DNA of 16,378 nucleotides from Spirochaetaceae bacterium. GTDB taxonomy: Bacteria > Spirochaetota > Spirochaetia > Treponematales > Breznakiellaceae. Both the position numbers and the translations under genes were made by a program. The notes under the pieces were generated by a model, which searched no databases, had not been told where the DNA came from, and saw only the letters and a program-made list of their open reading frames with translations. Position 1 is the stretch's first letter, and each line of letters begins with the position of its first letter. Below are positions 6,894 through 14,033 of the stretch, one piece after another. The stretch covers positions 1-16,378 of the forward strand of contig JAISDF010000210.1 of the NCBI GenBank assembly GCA_031265025.1, written 5' to 3'.

Positions 6894-6937
6894 CAGGCCG
6901 GGGTTCGCCCGGCCGCTGTTTCGCGCCGGGCTTGTTT
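6892..6937. other. Overlapping inverted repeats between divergent DUF1015 and rpoN genes
   Basis: Stem A pairs AACAGGCCGGG (6892-6902) with CCCGGC (6908-6913) plus CTGTT (6916-6920), leaving a 2-nt bulge and a 5-nt loop. Stem B pairs GCCCGGC (6907-6913) with GCCGGGC (6925-6931) around an 11-nt loop and is followed by TTGTTTT on the plus strand, as in an intrinsic terminator. The two stems share 6907-6913 and exclude each other. No plus-strand gene is immediately upstream, so the role is unclear; it may simply insulate the divergent genes. Confidence 0.5.
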
Positions 6938-7046
6938 TACAGCCTTTTCAGTTTTGCCGATGTTGTATACTATTCTGGTAGCCTTCCGGAAGCCCGGGTC
7001 AGAACAAATCACCATTTGAAATTTCTTGACAAACCGGGAGTATGGA

Positions 7047-8468
7047 ATGATAGTTTTGACAGGGGTTATGGTTTTGCAGATACAGCGCCCGTCCTTTATC
7101 CAGGAACAGCACCTCAGAATGAATCCTCAGCTCTATCAGTCAATCAAGCTGATGGAACTGCCCATTCTTGACCTCAGGCAGAAAATCGGGGAGGAGCTTG
7201 AGCGCAATCCCGCCCTGGAGGTGCTTGAGGACCACAGCACGGTTTCTCTGGAAGAAGCCTATACGCCGGTTAAGGAAGAAGAAACGTACTTTGAAAACGC
7301 TTCCGACGCCGGTTTTATCAGGCGGGGCAGCAGCGAAGATACCGAACGGCAGCATAAATTCATCGAGGGGGTGCTGTCCCGGCCGGAGACCCTTCAGGAG
7401 CATCTTCTTTGGCAGCTCAGGCTGCAGCCGGTGAGCGGGGAAATCAGGGCCATAGGCGAACTTTTGATTCAAAACCTTAACGCCGACGGCTTCCACAAAG
7501 AGCCGGTGTCCCTGCTCCTCAAGGGCCGGGACAGGGCCGGGATTGATGAGGCGCTGCGCCTTATCCGTTCTCTGGACCCCCAGGGGACCTGTACTTCAGG
7601 CTATGAAGAATCGCTGCGGGTGCAGGCGGCTTTGCTTCCCCATGCCCCGCCGGGGCTTTCCGTTGCCCTTAACTATCTTGAACTTTTGGAAAAGGGCCGC
7701 TTTGCCGAACTGGCGAAAAAAATCGACCGTACCGAAGACGAGGTCCGCCTCATCGCCGGGCGCATCAAGGAGCTTTCCCCGTTTCCGGGGAGGCAGTTTT
7801 CCTCGGAAGATACCCGCTATGTGGTTCCCGACATCCAGGTTATGCGCAAGGAAGGTGAATTTGTCATCATCCTCAATGATGAAGAAATCCCCGTTCTGGG
7901 CATTAATCCCTTTTTTATGGAACTCTCGTCGGAAAAAACAAAAGGCGCCGGAAGGAATTCCATCATCAGGGAAGACGGCAAGCCCATCCGCGATTTTGTG
8001 CGGGAGAACATAAGAGAGGCCCGCTGGTTCATTCAATCCATAACACAGAGGAACCACACCCTGCTCAGGGTCTCACGGGCCATAGTGGAATTCCAGCGGG
8101 CCTTTTTCACCAAAGGACCCAAGTATCTTATTCCCCTTACCCTGAGGGATATTGCCGGGGAACTCGGTGTACACGAGACTACGGTCTCGCGGACTTCCAA
8201 CGGCAAATATATGCAGACCGAATGGGGGATTTTTGAGCTGAAACACTTCTTCACCAATTCCATAAGCGGGGCAGGTTCAACAGGGTCCCGTTATTCGAAA
8301 GAGGGGGTAAAGGAAATCATCAGGGAGCTGATACAGGGGGAGGCCCGCCATTTTTCCGATCAGGAACTGTCCGGCATGCTCGCGCAAAAGGGTATCCCCC
8401 TGGCGCGGCGCACGGTGGCCAAGTACCGGAAAGAACTCGATCTGGGTTCATCCTATGACAGGCAGTAA
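7047..8468 (+). CDS. rpoN: RNA polymerase sigma-54 factor
   Basis: The protein has 473 residues from the ATG at 7047, which has GGGAG six bases upstream. An ATG at 7068 (MVLQIQRPS) would match the usual RpoN N-terminus more closely, and a TTG at 7026 is also in frame. Region I, which contacts activator and -12 DNA, reads QEQHLRMNPQLYQSIKLMEL, followed by DLRQKIGEELERNPALE. The core-binding region is central. The C-terminal DNA-binding part has the helix-turn-helix LRDIAGELGVHETTVSR and the RpoN box ARRTVAKYRKEL (nt 8403-8438), which reads the -24 element. Sigma-54 needs AAA+ enhancer-binding activators, and none is encoded here. TATACT at 6966-6971 is a possible -10 box with a poor -35. hpf follows, as in many bacteria. 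Confidence 0.97.
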   Translation: MIVLTGVMVLQIQRPSFIQEQHLRMNPQLYQSIKLMELPILDLRQKIGEELERNPALEVLEDHSTVSLEEAYTPVKEEETYFENASDAGFIRRGSSEDTERQHKFIEGVLSRPETLQEHLLWQLRLQPVSGEIRAIGELLIQNLNADGFHKEPVSLLLKGRDRAGIDEALRLIRSLDPQGTCTSGYEESLRVQAALLPHAPPGLSVALNYLELLEKGRFAELAKKIDRTEDEVRLIAGRIKELSPFPGRQFSSEDTRYVVPDIQVMRKEGEFVIILNDEEIPVLGINPFFMELSSEKTKGAGRNSIIREDGKPIRDFVRENIREARWFIQSITQRNHTLLRVSRAIVEFQRAFFTKGPKYLIPLTLRDIAGELGVHETTVSRTSNGKYMQTEWGIFELKHFFTNSISGAGSTGSRYSKEGVKEIIRELIQGEARHFSDQELSGMLAQKGIPLARRTVAKYRKELDLGSSYDRQ

Positions 8469-8493
8469 AGCGGGCGGCGTTTGCCTTCCGCTT
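8468..8493. other. Imperfect hairpin in the rpoN-hpf gap
   Basis: AAGCGG (8468-8473) pairs with CCGCTT (8488-8493), with a small internal loop and an inner GGC/GCC stem capped by GTTT. It is followed by seven A residues rather than T, so it is not a plus-strand intrinsic terminator. It could mark an mRNA processing or stability site. Confidence 0.35.
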
Positions 8494-8521
8494 AAAAAAA
8501 CAAATAACCAGGGAGGCAGCC

Positions 8522-8812
8522 ATGAATGTTGATGTTAAAGCGGTGCATTTTAATCTCAGGGAGGACGGCAGGGAATACCTGGACCGCAAGATAGCCCGCA
8601 TTCATAACGCGGAAAACATGATTGTGGATTTTCTTGTAACCCTTACCAAAGAAAAGGAATTTTCCGCCGAAGCGACTGTTAATTTTCGCTGGGGTGTATC
8701 CATACATTGTACGGAGAGTGATTTTGAACTGAATCCGGCCATTGACAAGCTGATGGACAAGCTCGAAATAAAAATCAACAAGGAAAAAGGGAAGGTCAAG
8801 GAAAGGCACTGA
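8522..8812 (+). CDS. hpf: Ribosome hibernation-promoting factor, short form (HPF/RaiA family)
   Basis: This 96-residue protein has the size of short HPF (about 95 aa) and lacks the C-terminal dimerisation domain of long HPF. The pattern is typical: an N-terminal strand MNVDVKAVHF, a helix with LDRKIARI, the strand NMIVDFLVTLTKEKEFSAEA, and a final amphipathic helix NPAIDKLMDKLEIKINKEKG with a basic tail. The family binds the 30S decoding region and silences ribosomes in stationary phase. GGGAGG five bases before the ATG gives a strong ribosome-binding site. Its position directly after rpoN is the classical arrangement, supporting cotranscription. HPF and RaiA/YfiA cannot be separated firmly by eye. 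Confidence 0.92.
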   Translation: MNVDVKAVHFNLREDGREYLDRKIARIHNAENMIVDFLVTLTKEKEFSAEATVNFRWGVSIHCTESDFELNPAIDKLMDKLEIKINKEKGKVKERH

Positions 8813-8827
8813 TCCCCGGGAGAGCGT

Positions 8828-8868
8828 CTGTCCCCGGATGTTCTCTTGCATAAAACATGCGGGGACGG
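8828..8868. repeat. Hairpin formed by two divergent GGGGACRG motif copies
   Basis: CTGTCCCCGGATG (8828-8840) is nearly the reverse complement of CATGCGGGGACGG (8856-8868): 12 of 13 positions pair if one G-U is counted, around a 15-nt loop. The left arm is a variant of the dispersed motif (GTCTGTCCCC). The element occupies the hpf-peptidase gap and covers the ATG at 8857, which argues against that codon as the peptidase start. Confidence 0.55.
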
Positions 8869-8875
8869 CTAGAAT
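8846..8875 (+). promoter_or_regulatory. Possible promoter of the M29-like peptidase gene
   Basis: TTGCAT (8846-8851), an 18-bp spacer and TAGAAT (8870-8875) predict transcription starting near 8882. This is essentially at the ATG at 8881, so the message would be leaderless. The -35 box lies in the loop of the 8828-8868 hairpin. Confidence 0.35.
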
Positions 8876-8880
8876 GGGCT

Positions 8881-10032
8881 ATGGGATTAAACAGCTTTCT
8901 CTCTGTAGACCGCTCCCCGATTCTTCGCGGCGGGAAGCTCAACAAGGCCGCCCGTATCGCGGTCAGCGATGTACTCAAAGTGAAAAAGGGCGAACAGGTT
9001 CTTATTGTAAGCAATCCTGAAAGCGATGTGTCCGCCGTTGCCCAAGCGATGTACGATGCCGCCGCCGGAGCGGACGCGCGGCCTGTCCTCGTGTATCAGG
9101 GCGAAAAGACCCAGATGGATTTTGCCGATGAGGCGGTGATTGCCGCTTTTGGGGCAAACCCCCAGGTATTCGTTTCGCTCAGCGCGCAGAAGCTGGGCAA
9201 GGACAGGAACGGCATCGCGTCTCCGTATACAACAGACGGCCAGAGCTGGGACCATATTTTTCATTACCAGCTTTACGGAACCAGGACCTGCAGGGCCTTC
9301 TGGTCTCCCGGCACAACGGTAGATTCCTTTGTGCGGACCGTGCCCATAGACTATACGCTCCTCAAGACCCGCTGCGCGGCCCTTAAAAAAGTTCTGGACA
9401 AGGCGCTCAGTATTCATATCGCGGCGCCGGGCGGTACCGATGTGAGTTTCGGCCTTGCGGGGAGAAAAACCAAATTGGATGACGGCGATTTTTCTCATCC
9501 GGGGCAGGGCGGCAATCTCCCCGCCGGCGAGGTCTTTATCAGTCCCGAAAACGGAACCGCCTGCGGGACCATTGTGTTTGACGGGTCCATAAGCCTCCAT
9601 GACCGGGATATACTGATCAGGAACCCCATACACTGTACCCTTAAAGACGGGTTTATTACCGGTGTGTCAGGCGGCGCCGACGCGAAGGAACTCCTCAAAA
9701 CCATTACCCTTGCCGAGCGCAACGCCCGCAGCTATGAAAAGCAGGGGAAATTCCCGCCGGGCGCCGGGGAGCTTAACGCGAAAAACGCCCGGAACATAGG
9801 GGAAATAGGCATAGGCCTCAATCCCAGGGCCCGCGTAACCGGCCACATGCTGGAGGACGAAAAAGCCTTTGAAACCTGCCACTTCGCGGTGGGGCATAAT
9901 TATGACGGAGACGCCCCGGCCCTGATTCACCTTGACGGATTGGTGCACAGGCCGACCATTACCGCTGTTCTCGGAAACGGAAAGAAAATTATTATAGAAG
10001 AAAAGGGGAAGCTGAGCCCCCGCTTCGCCTGA
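8881..10032 (+). CDS. M29-like metallo-aminopeptidase
   Basis: The protein has 383 residues from the ATG at 8881 (MGLNSFLSVD); an in-frame ATG at 8857 adds eight residues but lies in a hairpin, and neither has a Shine-Dalgarno. The C-terminal half carries aminopeptidase T/PepS family hallmarks. GNLPAGEVFISPENG supplies a metal-binding Glu and EIGIGLNPRARVTGHMLEDE supplies a second. FETCHFAVGHNYDG supplies a His, and LIHLDGLVHRP supplies the His-x-Asp pair. M29 enzymes release N-terminal amino acids using two Co or Zn ions. No signal peptide is seen, so it is probably cytoplasmic. It could be cotranscribed with rpoN-hpf or have its own promoter. The frame stays open after the TGA stop through the downstream 21-bp array to a TGA at 10498. 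Confidence 0.85.
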   Translation: MGLNSFLSVDRSPILRGGKLNKAARIAVSDVLKVKKGEQVLIVSNPESDVSAVAQAMYDAAAGADARPVLVYQGEKTQMDFADEAVIAAFGANPQVFVSLSAQKLGKDRNGIASPYTTDGQSWDHIFHYQLYGTRTCRAFWSPGTTVDSFVRTVPIDYTLLKTRCAALKKVLDKALSIHIAAPGGTDVSFGLAGRKTKLDDGDFSHPGQGGNLPAGEVFISPENGTACGTIVFDGSISLHDRDILIRNPIHCTLKDGFITGVSGGADAKELLKTITLAERNARSYEKQGKFPPGAGELNAKNARNIGEIGIGLNPRARVTGHMLEDEKAFETCHFAVGHNYDGDAPALIHLDGLVHRPTITAVLGNGKKIIIEEKGKLSPRFA

Positions 10033-10056
10033 AATTCCGCCAACCCCAAAATCCGG

Positions 10057-10350
10057 CCTCCGCGCGCGGCGGACGATTCCCCGCGCGCGCCGGACGGTTT
10101 TCCGCGCGCGCCGAATGGTTTTCCGCGCGCGGCGGATGATTCCCCGCGTGCGGCGGATGATTTTCCACGCGCGGCGGATGATTCTCCGCGCGCGCCGGAT
10201 GATTTTCCGCGCGCGACGGACGGTTTTCCGCGCGCGGCGGGTGATTCTCCGCGCGCGCCGGATGATTTTCCGCGCGCGCCGGACGGTTTTCCGCGCGCGG
10301 CGGGTGATTCTCCGCGCGCTGCGGATGGCTCTCCGCGCGCGGCGGAAGGC
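10057..10350. repeat. Tandem array of fourteen 21-bp GC-rich repeats
   Basis: Fourteen contiguous units of exactly 21 bp run from 10057 to 10350 without spacers. Each unit has a CCGCGCGCG core, a variable GCGG/CCGG junction and a GATGAT or GACGGT end, followed by TTTT, TCCC or TTCT. Units 7-9 (10183-10245) and 10-12 (10246-10308) form a 63-bp higher-order duplication differing at one base. The array dominates the 476-bp gap between the peptidase and the ECF sigma gene. Several frames on both strands are open and give 7-residue repeats (for example RAENHPP on the minus strand, FPRAADD on the plus), because the unit lacks stop triplets. I see no ribosome-binding site or domain supporting a protein. 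CG-alternating tracts at two-helical-turn spacing could favour Z-DNA or phased protein binding (inference). Confidence 0.95.
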
Positions 10351-10387
10351 CCGGAGCCCGCCCCGGACGCTCCGGGGATCTTTCAAC
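10350..10387 (+). terminator. Possible hairpin terminator after the 21-bp array
   Basis: CCCGGAGC (10350-10357) pairs perfectly with GCTCCGGG (10369-10376) around an 11-nt loop. It is followed by GATCTTTCAA, which is a poor U-tract. It could end transcripts from the peptidase side before the ECF operon. The remaining bases to 10508 show no convincing promoter; TTTAAT near 10469 is the nearest -10 candidate. Confidence 0.35.
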
Positions 10388-10508
10388 CTTGTTCATCCAT
10401 AGAAAAAAATACCGCGGTCATAGTATATCCGCCGCCATGTACGGTGCAAATTTCCCGGTCCCCGGTGTTTAATAGGGGAGCTGTTGTACGGAGCTTGTGA
10501 AGGAGCGC

Positions 10509-11009
10509 ATGGAAGTTTCCATTAACGTCAAAGAGTATTACGAGAAATATTTCCCCATGGTCCTCAGGCGCTGCAGGAGTATTTTAGCCAGCGAGGACGA
10601 CGCCCTGGACGCGGCCCAGGATGTGTTCATAAAACTTATGCGCAGGCGGGGAAGTCTCAAGGGGGAATATCCTTCAAGCCTTTTATACACTATGGCGACC
10701 AATACGGCCCTTAACACGCTCCGCTGGAAACGGAACCGCCGGGAGGCGTCGCATGAAGAGGGGGAGGCGTTTTCCGGCCGTATTGACAGAGCCTATGAAC
10801 ATACCGACGTAAAGCTGCTTGTGGAGGATTTGCTTAAGGCGGAATCCGAGACGACCCGGATTATTTGTTTTATGTACCATTGGGACACGATGACCCTTGA
10901 AGAAATCGGGATGACCCTGGGTATGTCGATTTCCGGGGTGCGCAAGCGTCTGGCAAGTTTCCAGAAACGGGCCCGTAAAAGGGCGGAAAGAGAGGCTTAC
11001 AATGACTGA
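10509..11009 (+). CDS. ECF-family RNA polymerase sigma factor
   Basis: The protein has 166 residues from the ATG at 10509, with AAGGAG immediately upstream; a GTG at 10497 is an alternative. Region 2 spans about residues 12-75 (EYYEKYFPMVLRRCRSIL, DAAQDVFIKLMRR, YTMATNTALNTLRWKR). Region 4 spans about residues 100-155 (LEEIGMTLGMSISGVRKRLA) as the -35-reading helix-turn-helix. There is no region 1.1 or 3, as expected for ECF sigmas. It overlaps the next gene by 8 bp, typical of sigma/anti-sigma pairs. The likely target is its own operon including the caspase-like gene, but I could not identify its promoter motif. Confidence 0.94.
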   Translation: MEVSINVKEYYEKYFPMVLRRCRSILASEDDALDAAQDVFIKLMRRRGSLKGEYPSSLLYTMATNTALNTLRWKRNRREASHEEGEAFSGRIDRAYEHTDVKLLVEDLLKAESETTRIICFMYHWDTMTLEEIGMTLGMSISGVRKRLASFQKRARKRAEREAYND

Positions 11010-11805
11010 ATTGCCTTATCAATCAGAACGTATTTCGCAGTTGCTCCTGGAGCGGTACAATCTTGGCGAGCTTGACGCGGGGGAAAGGCGGCAGGTGGAA
11101 GTTTTGCTTCGCACTGACACCGGGACGGCGGCGCGGCTTGAGAAGCTGAAAGACCAGGACAGGGAAATCAGGGCGGCCTATCCCCCGGAAAAGGCGTTTC
11201 CCGCCTCTGGCGCTCCCGGCCTTTGCGGTGCTCCCGAACGCCGCGTGCGTTTTGCTTTCCGCGTCTTTCCGGTACGGGCGGCGCTGGGCGCGCTTGCGGC
11301 CTGTGCCGCTGCCGCGCTCTTCTTCTCCCTGACCCTGTTCCACGGACACTCATCGGGGCGGGATTCTGACGCTCTTACCGACCGCGTAAAAGGCGGGACT
11401 GAACTGCGGGTGTACCTTAAACCCGGCGAAACCCCTCTTGGCGAAAATGCCGTGCTTCACGCGGGCAATACGGTGCAGCTTGCCTATACTTCAGGAAAGA
11501 GCCGTTACGGGGTGATCTTTTCGATAGACGGCCGCAAGGTTGTTACGCTTCATTATCCCTACCGCTCTGGCGGCAGCACCGCCCTGGTTCAGGGAAAGCG
11601 TACTGCCCTGGAAGAAGCGTATACCCTGGATGACGCGCCGTTCTGCGAAATATTTTTCTTTGTTTCAAGCGGCAGCCCTGTTGATGTAGCGTCCGTTTTG
11701 CGTAACGCGGAGATTCTCGCCGGGGATCCGGGAACGGCCCTGGCACGGGGAACAGGCGTTTTTTCAGAGTATGAGCTTGAAACTGTATACATAGGAAAGG
11801 AGTAA
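11002..11805 (+). CDS. Membrane-anchored anti-sigma-like protein with DUF4384-like sensor domain
   Basis: The 267-residue protein has three parts. Residues 1-60 are acidic/basic helices (LLLERYNLGELDAGERRQVE) resembling the cytoplasmic sigma-binding segment of anti-sigma factors, but without the HxxxCxxC zinc motif. Residues about 91-113 form one membrane segment (VRAALGALAACAAAALFFSL). Residues about 130-265 are an extracytoplasmic beta domain (LRVYLKPGETPLGENAVL, VQLAYTSGKSRYGVIFSIDG) that resembles DUF4384. The position, overlapping the ECF sigma stop codon, supports the anti-sigma role. The domain identity is by eye only. Its stop is followed two bases later by the caspase-like gene, whose ribosome-binding site lies in its final codons. 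Confidence 0.75.
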   Translation: MTELPYQSERISQLLLERYNLGELDAGERRQVEVLLRTDTGTAARLEKLKDQDREIRAAYPPEKAFPASGAPGLCGAPERRVRFAFRVFPVRAALGALAACAAAALFFSLTLFHGHSSGRDSDALTDRVKGGTELRVYLKPGETPLGENAVLHAGNTVQLAYTSGKSRYGVIFSIDGRKVVTLHYPYRSGGSTALVQGKRTALEEAYTLDDAPFCEIFFFVSSGSPVDVASVLRNAEILAGDPGTALARGTGVFSEYELETVYIGKE

Positions 11806-11807
11806 GT

Positions 11808-14030
11808 ATGAAACGCGCAGGCGCCGCTGTGGTGTTCTTTTGTTTTTTGGGCATTGCCTCAGGGTTTGCGGATTTTGAAGGGACCACCAGGCGCTTCGGC
11901 ATTTTTATAGGCGCGAATAACGGCGGCCGGGGCCGGACAACCCTCCATTACGCGGTATCTGACGCTAGGGCCATGGCTCGTGTTTTTACCCAAATGGGCG
12001 GCATCAGACTTGAGGATTTGGCGCTTCTTGTTGAACCTTCAATTAGGGATATTGAACAGCAGCTTTCCCTGACCCGCGAAAGCATAGCCCGGGCCCGGGA
12101 AAGCCATAAAAGGATAGAGCTGGTTTTTTATTATTCCGGCCATTCTGATGAAGAAGGCCTCCTCCTCAACAGGGAGCGTTTATCCTACCTGGATCTCAGG
12201 GCCAGAATAACGGACCTTCCTTCCGATATGCGCATTGTGATCCTTGATTCCTGCGCGTCAGGCGCCTTTACCAGGGCCAAGGGCGGAACAAAAACAGTTC
12301 CCTTTCTCATTGACGATTCGGTTTCCGCCGAAGGGTACGCCTTCCTGACTTCCAGTTCGGCGACCGAGGCTTCCCAGGAATCGGACAGTATCGGCGGTTC
12401 TTATTTTACCCACAGCCTGCTCGCGGGTCTCCGGGGCGGGGCCGACTCGGTGGGCGACGGAAGGGTAACGCTTAACGAGGTCTACCGTTTCGCCTATACC
12501 GAAACCCTGGCGAAAACAGAGACCTCGCTGTACGGAGCCCAGCATCCCAGCTACGATATGCAGATTTCCGGTTCGGGGGACGTGGTTCTTACCGATATCA
12601 AGGAAACTTCTGCGGGACTGGTTTTTGAGGCCGAAGTAACGGGGCGCATCACCATACGGGACAGCTCTGATTTTCTCATGGCCGAGTTTACCAAGGTACA
12701 GAACCGGCCTCTTGAAATCGGCCTTGAAAGCGGACCCTACCATATTCTTTTGCAGCGCGGCGACAGCTTTTACCGGGCCGAAGTGTTCCTGGTTGAAAAC
12801 CGGCGGGTCCGCCTGGTCCTTGCCGACTTTTCCCCGGTGGGCGCGTCTCCCGCTGTGGCGAGGGGCGATGTTCCGGCCGGCTCTGAAACTGACGCCGCAA
12901 GCGGCGCTGAAAACAGCGCCGGGGAGAACCATCCTGGTGATACGGTAAAATTGCAGCTCATTCCTGATGCGTGGCGCGGAAAAAAAGAGATCGAAACCAC
13001 AAACCATGTACTTTTGTCCCTGACTGCCGCCGACGGCTGGCATCTCAGCGGTGTGGGACTGGCCCCCCTGGGCGTGAGCAGCTACGGTTCCCTGACGGGC
13101 CTGCAGCTTGCCGGCACCTATGCCAGTACCGCGGGGGACATGACAGGCGTCCAGCTTACAGGAGCCTTTACCTTTGCGGGCGGTAATGTACGGGGCCTCC
13201 AGGCTTCAGGAATGTTCAATGTGGCAAACGGTTATATGCGGGGTATTCAGGCCGCATGGATTTTCAATATGACAAACGGCTCTGTTGCCGGCCTCCAGAG
13301 TTCGTGGATTTTCAACCTGTCTTCAGATGTCGTTGGGGTCCAGACAGCCGGGGCCTTTAATATGGCACGGGGCGCCATGACAGGCTTTCAGGCGGCGGGC
13401 CTTTTCAACCGGAGTTCCGGCGCGATGCGGGGTTTGCAGACCGCCCTGGTGAATTACAGCGGTGAGGACAGCGCCGGAGCGCAGATAGGCCTGGTAAATA
13501 TTTCGCGGAGCGCGAATGTTTTTCCTTTGGGAATCGTCAATATAATCAAGGACGGTATTCTGAATCCCCAGGTCTGGATAGACAGCATGGGCTATATGAA
13601 CGCGGGGCTCAAAAGCGGTTCCAAACATTTTTATACTACCCTGAGTGTCGGCGTTGAAGAGCTTTATATAGGCAGCCTTACCGCAGCTCCGGGCGGCGAT
13701 CATGAAATAAACACCATGGCGCTGCGGGCCGGCATTGGCCTTGAGCTGCCTCTGGGCCCCGCCTTCCTTGATATTGAAGCTCTCTGCGGAACCATCAACA
13801 AAATGTACAGCGCCAATAGCAATAATGATGAAAGTACGCTGCTGATCCAGGGCCGTCTTGTGGCGGGCCTTAAGGCCTTTAAGCATCTTGGGATCTTTGC
13901 CGGCGTGTCCTATGAGTACCTCAGGCCCTTTAGCGGTTCGGCGCCTGTTCCTGAAGGCGGCTATGATCTGGGCTATGGCGGCAGATGGAACAGTAACCGC
14001 ATAGGTTTCTTCGCCGGGGTACAGTTCTAA
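11808..14030 (+). CDS. Exported caspase-like (C14) protein with surface-type repeats and C-terminal barrel-like domain
   Basis: The protein has 740 residues, and AAGGAG five bases before the ATG fixes the start. A signal peptide (residues 1-21) ends ASGFA. The caspase-like domain spans about residues 28-265, with the catalytic His112 in VFYYSGHSDEEG and Cys149 in IVILDSCASGAF, so the dyad is intact. Residues about 268-345 form a PEGA-like beta domain, then a Ala/Gly/Ser-rich linker to about 385. Residues 431-565 hold about nine repeats of 15-16 residues of the form G-[LVIF]-Q-x-x-x-x-F-N-x-x-x-G, resembling LA_2272-type surface repeats. The last 150 residues alternate polar and hydrophobic residues and end FFAGVQF; a terminal Phe is the usual BAM recognition signal. 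I infer outer-membrane anchoring. Substrate and trigger are unknown. It lies in an operon with an ECF sigma and its partner. Confidence 0.88.
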   Translation: MKRAGAAVVFFCFLGIASGFADFEGTTRRFGIFIGANNGGRGRTTLHYAVSDARAMARVFTQMGGIRLEDLALLVEPSIRDIEQQLSLTRESIARARESHKRIELVFYYSGHSDEEGLLLNRERLSYLDLRARITDLPSDMRIVILDSCASGAFTRAKGGTKTVPFLIDDSVSAEGYAFLTSSSATEASQESDSIGGSYFTHSLLAGLRGGADSVGDGRVTLNEVYRFAYTETLAKTETSLYGAQHPSYDMQISGSGDVVLTDIKETSAGLVFEAEVTGRITIRDSSDFLMAEFTKVQNRPLEIGLESGPYHILLQRGDSFYRAEVFLVENRRVRLVLADFSPVGASPAVARGDVPAGSETDAASGAENSAGENHPGDTVKLQLIPDAWRGKKEIETTNHVLLSLTAADGWHLSGVGLAPLGVSSYGSLTGLQLAGTYASTAGDMTGVQLTGAFTFAGGNVRGLQASGMFNVANGYMRGIQAAWIFNMTNGSVAGLQSSWIFNLSSDVVGVQTAGAFNMARGAMTGFQAAGLFNRSSGAMRGLQTALVNYSGEDSAGAQIGLVNISRSANVFPLGIVNIIKDGILNPQVWIDSMGYMNAGLKSGSKHFYTTLSVGVEELYIGSLTAAPGGDHEINTMALRAGIGLELPLGPAFLDIEALCGTINKMYSANSNNDESTLLIQGRLVAGLKAFKHLGIFAGVSYEYLRPFSGSAPVPEGGYDLGYGGRWNSNRIGFFAGVQF

Positions 14031-14033
14031 ACC

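Noticed and set aside
7026..7054. TTGACA-17-GATAGT as the rpoN promoter
   Set aside because: It would start transcription after the best Shine-Dalgarno and ATG (7047), leaving only the ATG at 7068 with almost no leader. It may be chance and is not listed as a feature.
10057..10350. CRISPR array
   Set aside because: The units are contiguous 21-mers with no unique spacers and no cas genes nearby.
9667..10386. A minus-strand open frame rich in RRAR repeats (239 residues)
   Set aside because: Same cause. It also overlaps the conserved C-terminal half of the peptidase, and its composition is an artefact of the repeat.
9992..10396. A minus-strand open frame of 134 residues with RAENHPP-type heptad repeats
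   Set aside because: It is created by the 21-bp array lacking stop triplets. Its ATG has no ribosome-binding site, and its tail runs antisense into the peptidase gene.
11740..11765. TGGCACGGGGAAC as a sigma-54 -24/-12 promoter
   Set aside because: The -12 TTGC element is absent at the required spacing and the site is inside a coding region.
12258..13043. A long minus-strand open frame antisense to the caspase-like gene
   Set aside because: It lies over the conserved caspase domain; the sense frame has a signal peptide and catalytic motifs, the antisense frame nothing recognisable.
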